Assembly (NCBI GenBank): GCA_947166565.1
Contig: CAMVEL010000001.1
Span: 98,823 to 162,822, forward strand
DNA: 64,000 bases
Reading direction: 5' to 3'
Source of the DNA: an uncultured Erysipelotrichaceae bacterium
Lineage (GTDB): Bacteria; Bacillota_I; Bacilli_A; RFN20; CAG-826
Notes under the pieces: model-generated
Seen by the model: only the letters and a program-made list of their open reading frames with translations
The model's database searches: none
What the model was told of the DNA's origin: nothing
Made by a program: the position numbers and the translations under genes
Shown here: piece by piece, positions 9,887 through 17,722 of the stretch
Position numbering within the stretch: position 1 is the stretch's first letter
Layout: the number at the start of each line of letters is the position of its first letter

Positions 9887-9974
9887 AGAATTGCAATTCT
9901 CCAAATCGTAGAATTGCCATTTCATTAGAAGCATTCGGGACTTTTCGTGATATGTTTTCTCAACAGTAGAATTG
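9887..9974. promoter_or_regulatory. Putative operator array (AGAATTGC half-sites)
   Basis: Perfect palindrome AGAATTGCAATTCT (9887-9900), further AGAATTGC at 9910-9917 and AGAATTG at 9968-9974, in the divergent intergenic region. Confidence 0.5.
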
Positions 9975-10098
9975 AGGAAAATAGGTTATAAACTGTATAG
10001 TCACTTTTAAAAACTCATGCATGCCCCTTTTATTTTCTTTTAAAGGAATGACGTCTATCTTTATGGTAAAATATGGTTAGATAGAAGAGGTTCGAAAA

Positions 10099-10773
10099 AT
10101 GGAAAGTAATATCCGCGTCATAAAAGTCAAACAAAGCGTTCTCGCCAATAACGACGCCCGTGCCGAGAAGGTTCGCACGAAATTAAAGGAGAATGGAGTC
10201 TTCCTCATCAATTTGATGTCCTCTCCAGGGGCTGGAAAAACCACGCTCTTGGTTTCTTTGATCAACGAACTTAAAAAGAACCTTCGGGTTGGCGTAATCG
10301 AAGCGGACATGGACGCCGTCGTCGATACTGAAACGATAAAAGAGAAGACAGGCGTCAAAGCGATGCAGTTGCATACCTCGGGCGAATGCCACCTCGATGC
10401 CAAGATGGTCGATGAGGCGATAACCGAATTTGGGCTTGGCGAACTTGACCTTGTGATTTTGGAAAATATCGGAAATCTTGTCTGCCCCGCGGAATTTGAT
10501 ACTGGCGCTAGCATGAACCTCGTCCTTCTCTCCGTCCCAGAAGGAGACGATAAACCTTTGAAATACCCTTTGATGTTCAAAGTCGGCGAAGTTTTTGTCT
10601 TTACTAAAATGGATGTTGCCCCCTACTTTGATTTTGACTTAGAAAAGGTCAAAGGCCACATCCTCAAGCTTAATAAAGAAGCTTCTTTCTATCCCGTTTC
10701 CGCGAAAACCGGAGAAGGAATGGAAGAACTGGAAAAAGCCATTCTTAACGCTGTTAGGGAATACAAAAAATAA
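10099..10773 (+). CDS. hypB: Hydrogenase/urease nickel incorporation GTPase HypB
   Basis: NLMSSPGAGKTTLLVSLINEL, EADMDAVVDTETI, HTSGECHLDAKMV, LVILENIGNLVCPAEFDTG. Confidence 0.9.
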   Translation: MESNIRVIKVKQSVLANNDARAEKVRTKLKENGVFLINLMSSPGAGKTTLLVSLINELKKNLRVGVIEADMDAVVDTETIKEKTGVKAMQLHTSGECHLDAKMVDEAITEFGLGELDLVILENIGNLVCPAEFDTGASMNLVLLSVPEGDDKPLKYPLMFKVGEVFVFTKMDVAPYFDFDLEKVKGHILKLNKEASFYPVSAKTGEGMEELEKAILNAVREYKK

Positions 10774-10931
10774 CCCCCGTTTCTTGTTTTTTCGATAAAC
10801 GGTATTGGTTTTACCGCATTTTGATTATACAAAAAACGCTACATTATCTTATTGATAATACACAATTATCTTGCGGTTAATTCGGAAAAACTTCATTTTC
10901 CATTGACAATAATTTAATGAAAACGACCCCG

Positions 10932-10960
10932 TTGATTCTGTTTTCAAAGGGGTGTAGAAT
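10932..10960 (+). promoter_or_regulatory. Putative sigma-A-type promoter TTGATT-17-TAGAAT
   Basis: Hexamers with a 17-nt spacer upstream of the CarD-like gene. Confidence 0.5.
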
Positions 10961-11002
10961 AATAAAGGTTAGGGAGTGTATCTTCCTACGAGGTCCATAT
11001 TA

Positions 11003-11494
11003 ATGATATTCAAAAAGGATTCCTATGTGTTTCACAAAAGGGTCGGTATTTGTCGCGTTGACGATATCGCTCCCTTCCCTGGAGATGACTCCGGGAATCT
11101 TTACTATGTCCTCGCCCCTTTATATGGCGATGATAAGGGGAATATCCTCCATGTCCCATTAGGCAACGCGATTAGCCTTTCCCTTCCTTTGACCAAGGAA
11201 GAAGCGGGGGCAATCGTCAGGGATTGGCCTAATCCCGATGAAAACCATTACGTGGTTGATTCCAAGAAAAGGAAAACCCTTTACGAGGAATCCTTGGGCT
11301 CAGGATCAATCGTCACCCTCGCCCCCTTGTTAGAAGGAGCCATGCAAAGAAAGAAAAGGGATGGACACCTCAATTCCATGGATGGCCAATTCGTCTCCCA
11401 TGCAGAGCCCTTAATCTATGGTTCTATCGCGCACGCATTAAATATGGATTACGCAAACGTCAGGGAATACATCATCAACAATCTCGGCAAATAG
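11003..11494 (+). CDS. CarD family transcriptional regulator
   Basis: MIFKKDSYVFHKRVGICRVDDIAPF...YYVLAPLYGDDKGNILHVPLGNA, CarD/RID-like N-terminal domain. Confidence 0.75.
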   Translation: MIFKKDSYVFHKRVGICRVDDIAPFPGDDSGNLYYVLAPLYGDDKGNILHVPLGNAISLSLPLTKEEAGAIVRDWPNPDENHYVVDSKKRKTLYEESLGSGSIVTLAPLLEGAMQRKKRDGHLNSMDGQFVSHAEPLIYGSIAHALNMDYANVREYIINNLGK

Positions 11495-11521
11495 GTCTTG
11501 GAAATAACCAAGGCCTTTTTT
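11494..11521 (+). terminator. Rho-independent terminator
   Basis: GGTCTTGG-aaataa-CCAAGGCC followed by TTTTTT. Confidence 0.75.
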
Positions 11522-11531
11522 ACAAAAAAGA

Positions 11532-11551
11532 AAAACCGCCGAAGCGGTTTT
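11532..11551. terminator. Rho-independent terminator (AAAACCGC-CGAA-GCGGTTTT)
   Basis: Perfect stem-loop just downstream of the 11569..12027 (-) stop. Confidence 0.75.
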
Positions 11552-11568
11552 GATTTCGATAAGGAATC

Positions 11569-12027
11569 TTATTCCTTCATGGCGTTACGGGCGCCGAGAA
11601 GTCCGAATAGGCCGCCGACGATTCCGAAGATAGCCGGGAGGATTAAGCCAACGCCAAGGGTTGGGTTCTCTTCAACAAGTGGAGCTCCGGCATTGGCAAC
11701 GCCAAGGAACATCTGAGGTCCGAAGAAGAGGAGAACGGCTCCGACGATTCCGACAACCGCGCCAAGTCCGAGACCGATCATTCCGGCTTTGGAAGGAAGG
11801 AATGTGCCAATTAGAAGAATAACCGCGGAAACAACAAGAAGGACGAAGGCCGCGATAAGTCCGGGAACCGCGTCGTAGCCTTGGTAGCCAAACATGACCT
11901 GGAAGGCTGAACCGCGGGAGGAAGGATAATCCTTGACTCCGCCGAAAGCAGATGCAAATAGGGTGAATATCGCTACGATCATCGCGACGGTCGCAACGAG
12001 TCCAATTAATGTTTTAGTTCTTTTCAT
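11569..12027 (-). CDS. Small integral membrane protein of unknown function (about four TM segments)
   Basis: Several hydrophobic stretches in a 152-aa ORF with its own terminator. Confidence 0.7.
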   Translation of the reverse strand: MKRTKTLIGLVATVAMIVAIFTLFASAFGGVKDYPSSRGSAFQVMFGYQGYDAVPGLIAAFVLLVVSAVILLIGTFLPSKAGMIGLGLGAVVGIVGAVLLFFGPQMFLGVANAGAPLVEENPTLGVGLILPAIFGIVGGLFGLLGARNAMKE

Positions 12028-12160
12028 TTAGGGTAATCTCCGTGTCCGAGAGAGAGTATACCCTTACAAAGGGTAATCGGCAATAATGGGATTTTTCTTA
12101 TAAAATAGCGAAAAACTTTCGATAACAAGCGAACTATTTTCAAAACAATAGCAATAAATG

Positions 12161-13546
12161 CTATTCTTCGGTATTTTCTTCGACGCTTTCAATAGGTTCT
12201 TTTTGACCCTTTTTCCTCATTTTGCGGATGATTAGGAAAATGGAGGGAATTAAGGATAAAGCGGCCGCGATTGAAGTGACTATGAACATGTTCCTATCCG
12301 GATAGAGGACACTGCCGGTTTCATCGACCCTTCTATCGGCGAAGACCGCTAAGGCGATGTTACTTCCGACTAGCATTGGGATGAGAACAGCGAAAACCAT
12401 CCTGACCCCTTGGGCGGAACCGACCTCGTTCTCCTTTGTCTCATCCCTAACCGTGGCTCCCAAAACCGCGGTTCCGATAAGATAACCACTCATCATGAGG
12501 GTCGCGCTTAAAACGGCCGGCCACCAGGCGGCACCCGAGAAGAAAAGCAACAAAGCTCCACTAGCCATCATAACGACCCCAGGAATCAGCAATTTCAACT
12601 TACCGATCTTATCCATGAAGGCTCCTAAGACTACGGTTACCAAGGAACTGACCCCTAGGATTATGGCCATGGCAGGATAGAAATTCCCAAGGGCAAGGGT
12701 ATTGGTGAAATAGACCAAATAATAGGGCATGAAGGCATCGACACCGATATTGAAGAAGAGGAAAGCGAGTAAGGCGATATAGAAATCTGGATTGCCTTTA
12801 ATTGAAGAAGGAAGGAACCCATGTATCAAAGTTTTGAAATAATTGCCGTTCCTATTGGGGACTATTTTGTCTTTTGGAAGGAAGATGAAGCAGACGATTC
12901 CGACAATGCTTGTGATGACCCCTACTATTAGGAAGAAAATGAGCCAGAGGTTTTGGACTTCTTTGGCGAAATCCGCATAGCTTTGTCCTTCCGCGGGGTT
13001 ACCACCTAGGGCTAGGCTTCCCCCGAGGACGACCATCAAGGCGGTCGCGATAAGAGGCAAAACCGAGAGGACGCTTTCCACGAGCGGCCTCGTGTGCTCA
13101 TCTGTGTTATCGGTTACCCAAGCGTTGAAACAGGCATCGTTCGCGCTAGATCCGAAGAAGGTCATTAGGCAATCGATGATGCAATTGAAGACCCCAACAA
13201 GAATCAAGGCCAAGGCCATGTCCCCGTTAGAGAGGGTCAACATATTGCTTAGACTCATTATGGCAAAGCCAAAGACGAAGACGCCCCAGACGGTATAACC
13301 TAGGGAAATGAAAATACGCCTTTTGCCTAATCTATCGGATAAGGCGCCGATAAGAAAAGTCGTAACGGTCGCAACGATTGAACTAGCCGCGGTCATCCAA
13401 GTGATATGCGCGGCGTTATGGGATTGGGAGAAGACCCAGAGGTTGATGTATTGGTTTTCTACGGCCCATGCTAATTGCCCCGCGAATCCAAGCAGGAGGA
13501 GCAATAGCCAAAAACGGGCTTTGGAAAGTGGTTTGTCTTTATTCAT
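12161..13546 (-). CDS. MFS transporter, SLC45/GPH-like sugar transporter type
   Basis: About 12 TM; LLGFAGQLAWAVENQYINLWVF, IGALSDRLGKRRIFI motif A. Confidence 0.8.
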   Translation of the reverse strand: MNKDKPLSKARFWLLLLLLGFAGQLAWAVENQYINLWVFSQSHNAAHITWMTAASSIVATVTTFLIGALSDRLGKRRIFISLGYTVWGVFVFGFAIMSLSNMLTLSNGDMALALILVGVFNCIIDCLMTFFGSSANDACFNAWVTDNTDEHTRPLVESVLSVLPLIATALMVVLGGSLALGGNPAEGQSYADFAKEVQNLWLIFFLIVGVITSIVGIVCFIFLPKDKIVPNRNGNYFKTLIHGFLPSSIKGNPDFYIALLAFLFFNIGVDAFMPYYLVYFTNTLALGNFYPAMAIILGVSSLVTVVLGAFMDKIGKLKLLIPGVVMMASGALLLFFSGAAWWPAVLSATLMMSGYLIGTAVLGATVRDETKENEVGSAQGVRMVFAVLIPMLVGSNIALAVFADRRVDETGSVLYPDRNMFIVTSIAAALSLIPSIFLIIRKMRKKGQKEPIESVEENTEE

Positions 13547-13567
13547 AAAGGTTTACCTCTAGGTAGA

Positions 13568-14152
13568 TTATAGACCCTTTGAAAGAAAGTCCAACAATTT
13601 GGCCGCCGCCTTACCCCTATGGGAATAACGGTTCTTGGTTTCCTCGTCCAAAGTTCCAAATGGCTTATTTAATTCTTTGCTAAAGAAGATGGGATCATAG
13701 CCAAATCCGTTCTCCCCGACCTCTTTATCCAAGATTAAACCCTCACATATGCCCTCAAAGAAATGAGCTTCCTCCGATTTTTCGGGGAGGCAAGCGATAT
13801 GACAAACGAATCTAGCGTCTTTTTTCTTTCCTTCTAGCCTTTTGTTTAGCTCGTCGAAGGCGTTTGGATATCCTCCAAGCGAACTGGCAAACCTCGCGGT
13901 GAATAATCCCGGGAAACCATCCAATTCCAAAACCTCAAGTCCGGAATCGTCCGCGACGATGGGTAAATCGGTGTATGGTCTCAACGCTTTTGCCTTAATG
14001 AAGGCATTCTCTTCGTATGTTTTCCCGTTTTCCTCAACATCGATTTTGATTCCTAAATCCTTCATGGTCAAAATCTCGATTCCCCTAGGGGAAAGGATAT
14101 CGAGATATTCCTTGACCTTCCCAAGATTATTGCTTGCCAAAAGGATTCTCAT
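13568..14152 (-). CDS. rdgB: XTP/dITP diphosphatase (RdgB/HAM1)
   Basis: ASNNLGKVKEY, PIVADDSGLEVLELDGFPGLFTARFA, GFGYDPIF. Confidence 0.92.
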   Translation of the reverse strand: MRILLASNNLGKVKEYLDILSPRGIEILTMKDLGIKIDVEENGKTYEENAFIKAKALRPYTDLPIVADDSGLEVLELDGFPGLFTARFASSLGGYPNAFDELNKRLEGKKKDARFVCHIACLPEKSEEAHFFEGICEGLILDKEVGENGFGYDPIFFSKELNKPFGTLDEETKNRYSHRGKAAAKLLDFLSKGL

Positions 14153-15291
14153 TGCTTCTTAACGGCCTTCTTGGGCTTATAACGAATCATGACGTCGAGA
14201 AGGATTCCGCTGACAATGCGGATGTTCTTCCTTTCGCTTGCGGAGAGCTTTCCGAATCTTGCCATGAAGGGGAAGAAGTTCTTCGGAGAGAAGGCGTCGG
14301 AAAGGGTCAAATTGTCATCGTCGCCTTTCAATAATTGATATATGGTGTTCAGATAATCCCTTAATTGGGCATCGGTTAAACGTGACATCATCTCGTTCAA
14401 ATGACCCTTGTCGAGCTCGGTTCCACTCGCATATTCCATGGTGTGGACCAAATGGTCGTATTCAATGTCCCAGGTGAAGTGGTAATGGGACAAGGGCCCT
14501 TTGCTTGAGGACGTAATGACCGTAATCGGCTGTTTCTTTCTGAATACCAAGCCGACGATGGAGTATTCGGGGATAAAGGTATGGACTTTAGGAAGGATGC
14601 GTTCATAACCTTCCATGCTTATCAACGAGCCCTTGAAGCCGGGGCAATCGCAATCCATGACATAACGGATCCGCTTTTGCTTTTCCTCACTTACGGAACT
14701 TGCGGCGAAAACCGCAAGGATGCCTCCTTTGGAATGGCCTCCCACATAAAAACTGTGTTGGGGATAATCGTCCATTAGTTTATCTAGGGTTTTAGCTGCG
14801 ATTTCCTCAGAAGGGACGACCTCGTTAGTGGCCATGTTCGCGTCTTCCTTCCACGATAGAAGCGTTTCATCGGTTCCCCTATAGGAAAGGAATAACCTTT
14901 TGCCAGGAAGATGAATCAATAGATTCGCATGGGTGATTTGGTTGGCTTCATCGAAAATGGAATTGAAGTGGCTGATTCTGATATTGGCAAAGCGGGGACT
15001 ATGTTCCAAGGTTGAGATAAAAGCCCTCTCCGCCTGCGAAAGCTCTTTCTTCGCGTCTTTATCCGATAAGAGGAAGGAACAGAGGGCGGATATGGTGGAT
15101 GAATTGACTTTGGCTTGGGCCATTTTCTCGAATCTGAGGTAGGAAAGAATGGAGAAAACGTAAAGATCGGCTTCGCTTGGTTCCACTATTCTCCCTAGGT
15201 CTTTTCGCCTTAAAAAGAAGAGGAGGCTTTCGGAAGGTTTTTCTCTAGTCAAAAAATTCGCCATTCTTTCTCCTTGAGGCAATTTTACCAT
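14149..15291 (-). CDS. Mbeg1-like (DUF2974) alpha/beta-hydrolase family protein
   Basis: LFLSYRGTDETLLSWKEDANMA, HSFYVGGHSKGGILAVFAA (GHSKGG nucleophile elbow). Confidence 0.75.
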   Translation of the reverse strand: MVKLPQGERMANFLTREKPSESLLFFLRRKDLGRIVEPSEADLYVFSILSYLRFEKMAQAKVNSSTISALCSFLLSDKDAKKELSQAERAFISTLEHSPRFANIRISHFNSIFDEANQITHANLLIHLPGKRLFLSYRGTDETLLSWKEDANMATNEVVPSEEIAAKTLDKLMDDYPQHSFYVGGHSKGGILAVFAASSVSEEKQKRIRYVMDCDCPGFKGSLISMEGYERILPKVHTFIPEYSIVGLVFRKKQPITVITSSSKGPLSHYHFTWDIEYDHLVHTMEYASGTELDKGHLNEMMSRLTDAQLRDYLNTIYQLLKGDDDNLTLSDAFSPKNFFPFMARFGKLSASERKNIRIVSGILLDVMIRYKPKKAVKKQ

Positions 15292-15490
15292 CGCGCTATG
15301 TATTTGCTATTACTAGGCAAACGAAAAAGAGTCGATTATTTTGCCCCTTTTGAAACAAAACTACCCGTGTCCCCTAAGAAATGAAAAAGCACACACAGAA
15401 AGTGAGTGCTTAGATGCTTTCGTTCCCAAATTGGCTTAAGAATCAGGAAGATGATCTTAATTGCCAATGACAATTAAGGGATAATATCGC

Positions 15491-15775
15491 TTAACGCTCG
15501 GTCCAATGATGGCCGCAATCTTTGCAATCGAGATCCCAATACTTCGATAACGATGTGGAAAGATGGGCGGCGCTGATATTGGTGGAAGAGCATTTTGGAC
15601 ATGTGAACGTCGGGGTGGAGCAGATCAATCCGCCTCCGCTAACTAGGGCTAGTTGCTCGCTAGTTAATTCAACGCCCTCTGCCTTCGCCAAAGAGAGGAT
15701 TTCCTCAGGATTCTTGCACGTCTTGACCTTGGCGATTTGTTCTTCCGTCAAACCTTCTAATAAGTCTTTTTTCAT
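15491..15775 (-). CDS. Nif11-like leader / C-terminal zinc-ribbon small protein, copy 1 (putative RiPP precursor-like)
   Basis: MKKDLLEGLTEEQIAKVKTCKNPEEILSLAKAEGVELTSEQLALVSGGG, then CPKC...CKDC. Confidence 0.75.
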   Translation of the reverse strand: MKKDLLEGLTEEQIAKVKTCKNPEEILSLAKAEGVELTSEQLALVSGGGLICSTPTFTCPKCSSTNISAAHLSTSLSKYWDLDCKDCGHHWTER

Positions 15776-15898
15776 TTCGAAGATCTCCTTACTATCTATA
15801 TATTACCGAAGTGTATTCACAAAAGTGCCACAAAAAGCCACTTCGCCATGAACCTTCTTCAAATTAGTAGAACCGTTTCCTTGTATGCGATTCTTTTG

Positions 15899-16159
15899 TT
15901 ATTTCGGAGTGCGGAATTTATCGCCGCAGCTTAGACATTTCCACTTGCCAGCCTCTTGTATAACCCAGACGCTATTGCATTCTGGGCAATGAGGTAAAGA
16001 AATGATGGTACAGCCACCGCCGCTGACGGCGGAAAGTTGTTCGCTGGTGAGTTCGATGCCTTCCTCTTTGGCCAATTTAAGCAATTCTTCTGGGCTTTGA
16101 CAGTTTTTTGCTTTGACAATTTGTTCTTCCGTCAAACCTTCTAATAAGTCTTTGTTCAT
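15899..16159 (-). CDS. Nif11-like leader / C-terminal zinc-ribbon small protein, copy 2
   Basis: MNKDLLEGLTEEQIVKAKNCQSPEELLKLAKEEGIELTSEQLSAVSGGG, then CPEC...CLSC. Confidence 0.75.
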   Translation of the reverse strand: MNKDLLEGLTEEQIVKAKNCQSPEELLKLAKEEGIELTSEQLSAVSGGGCTIISLPHCPECNSVWVIQEAGKWKCLSCGDKFRTPK

Positions 16160-16255
16160 TTCAAAGATCTCCTTGCTATCTATATATTACCGAAATCTAT
16201 TCACAAAAGTGCCACAAAAAAGCTCTGTGTATTAGTTAACCAATTTTAATACAGT

Positions 16256-16284
16256 CCGGACACTTGCTTTGAAAACCGGACACT
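16256..16284. repeat. Direct repeat CCGGACACT x2, 20 bp apart
   Basis: CCGGACACT at 16256-16264 and 16276-16284. Confidence 0.8.
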
Positions 16285-16286
16285 AT

Positions 16287-16460
16287 TTACTCTCCTGATT
16301 CGTCGATAAGAATAGATAGAGGATAAGCCTTATAAAACTCTTTTGATAGTTTTCTTAGTTCTACAATTTTGGCCATAAAGATAATAAAAGCTTGGAATAT
16401 CCAAGCAATTTCATTTGGGATTTCTTTTTAAGGTCTTACCCTCAGACCATATCTATCAAG
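16287..16460 (-). pseudogene. Decayed coding remnant, possibly the 3' end of a mobile-element gene
   Basis: Reading frame LDRYGLRVRP*KEIPNEIAWIFQAFIIFMAKIVELRKLSKEFYKAYPLSILIDESGE* with one in-frame stop, abutting duplicated AGTGTCCGG units. Confidence 0.35.
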
Positions 16461-16498
16461 AGGTTTCCCTTTTGACAACTTTATATAACAAAATAAAA

Positions 16499-16516
16499 CC
16501 CTATTTTTCAATAGGG
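16499..16516 (-). terminator. Rho-independent terminator of leader-peptide copy 3
   Basis: CCCTATT-gaaa-AATAGGG followed by TTTTATTTT on the (-) strand. Confidence 0.75.
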
Positions 16517-16564
16517 GATTAAGCTTATGAGCGTGCTATTACCATTAAAGGATTTTGAAAATAA

Positions 16565-16843
16565 TTATTTTTTGCTCCATTCATGACCGCATTTTGTGCA
16601 AGTGAGATCATAACCAACAAATGGGAACCAAACCCATTCAGTTTTATTTGATCCACATTTTGGACATTTTACGTCACTAGGAGGTTCAGATGTACATCCA
16701 CCACCGTTAACAGCCTCTAATTGTTCATCGGTAAGTTGAACGCCTTCTTCTTTGGCGAGTTTTAATAATTCATCTTTGCTTTTACAATTTTTAACTTTTT
16801 CGATTTGTTCTTCGCTTAAGCCTTTTAGTAATTCTTCTTTCAT
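16565..16843 (-). CDS. Nif11-like leader / C-terminal zinc-ribbon small protein, copy 3
   Basis: MKEELLKGLSEEQIEKVKNCKSKDELLKLAKEEGVQLTDEQLEAVNGGG, then CPKCGSN...CTKCGHEW. Confidence 0.78.
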   Translation of the reverse strand: MKEELLKGLSEEQIEKVKNCKSKDELLKLAKEEGVQLTDEQLEAVNGGGCTSEPPSDVKCPKCGSNKTEWVWFPFVGYDLTCTKCGHEWSKK

Positions 16844-16950
16844 ATACGAGGTTCTCCTTCGCTAAATAAATGTTATCAGACTGCTTGCCACAAATGTGTT
16901 GCATTTATTTATATTTTTACTAAATATCTTATACTTAGTATAAAAATAAA

Positions 16951-16967
16951 CCCTATTTTAAATAGGG
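16951..16967 (-). terminator. Terminator-like hairpin, near-identical to 16499-16516
   Basis: CCCTATT-TTA-AATAGGG stem with TTTATTTTT on the (-) strand. Confidence 0.65.
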
Positions 16968-17036
16968 ATTTATAAGATTGTGACCCCTAGCAAGGATGAG
17001 AACCCGGGTCGTCGTCCGCAGCTTCCAGATGCAAAA

Positions 17037-17070
17037 AACGGGGCTGCCTTCGCTTCCGGCAACCCCCGTT
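17037..17070 (-). terminator. GC-rich rho-independent terminator of 17105..17722
   Basis: (-) strand AACGGGGGTTGCCggaagcgaaGGCAGCCCCGTTTTTT. Confidence 0.8.
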
Positions 17071-17104
17071 ACTTGACCATGTGCGGTCCGCGCCGTGCGC
17101 GATG

Positions 17105-17722
17105 TCAGCAGTCCCAAGAAAGGCTCAGGCTGCTGACGTACAAATTGGCTTCATCCGAATCGTCCATGGAGTAGAGGTATACACAGACTTCAACCACGGT
17201 TCCGTCGGTACCCCCTTTGTCCCACACAAGGTGCGCAGTACCGTTCCCGTCCCCGTCGAGTTCGAAGGGGGTATTCCCCCATTCTTTGACGGCGGATTGG
17301 TATTGGTCGCGCAGCTCGACCGAGTACATGTCCACCGTGCCCGCGTCGTTTTCGACGCCCATGTAGATTTCGAAATGGGTGAGGTTGTTTATGCCGATCT
17401 GCAGGAAGTAGCCGCAATGATTGGACATCGGATGCGCCTCCACGAACCTTTCGCCCCCGAAGGTGAGCGGGCCCATGAACTCCGGCGCGACCGTCGTGTG
17501 GATGGGGTCGGATACGCCGGTTGTGACATTAACGTCTTGAGGACCCGGCGTGGACTCGAACTGGTCGGATCCGTGGTCGGCGTCGAAGGTGAAGCTTTTG
17601 CTCGTGGCCTTAGTCTCGAAGATGGTGTTTAGTTTCGGGCCTCCGCCAAAAGCTAAAGCGGTAACGGCAACTGTGCAAGCTAATACTCCCATTGAGGCTA
17701 ATAAGAATGTTATTTTCTTCAT
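17105..17722 (-). CDS. Secreted protein of unknown function (205 aa) with atypical GC-rich codon usage
   Basis: Signal peptide MKKITFLLASMGVLACTVAVTALAFG; own terminator; GC-rich in AT-rich surroundings. Confidence 0.7.
   Translation of the reverse strand: MKKITFLLASMGVLACTVAVTALAFGGGPKLNTIFETKATSKSFTFDADHGSDQFESTPGPQDVNVTTGVSDPIHTTVAPEFMGPLTFGGERFVEAHPMSNHCGYFLQIGINNLTHFEIYMGVENDAGTVDMYSVELRDQYQSAVKEWGNTPFELDGDGNGTAHLVWDKGGTDGTVVEVCVYLYSMDDSDEANLYVSSLSLSWDC

Noticed and set aside
15825-16219. TTGTGGCACTTTTGTGA read as a sigma-54 promoter (TGGCAC-N5-TTGC)
   Set aside because: The -24 TGGCAC is present but the -12 GC is missing at the required 10-bp spacing in all copies; treated as an operator or sigma-A element instead.
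17081-17632. 183-aa (+) ORF overlapping the GC-rich secreted gene
   Set aside because: The (-) frame has a signal peptide and a matching terminator; the (+) frame is a GC-rich shadow ORF.
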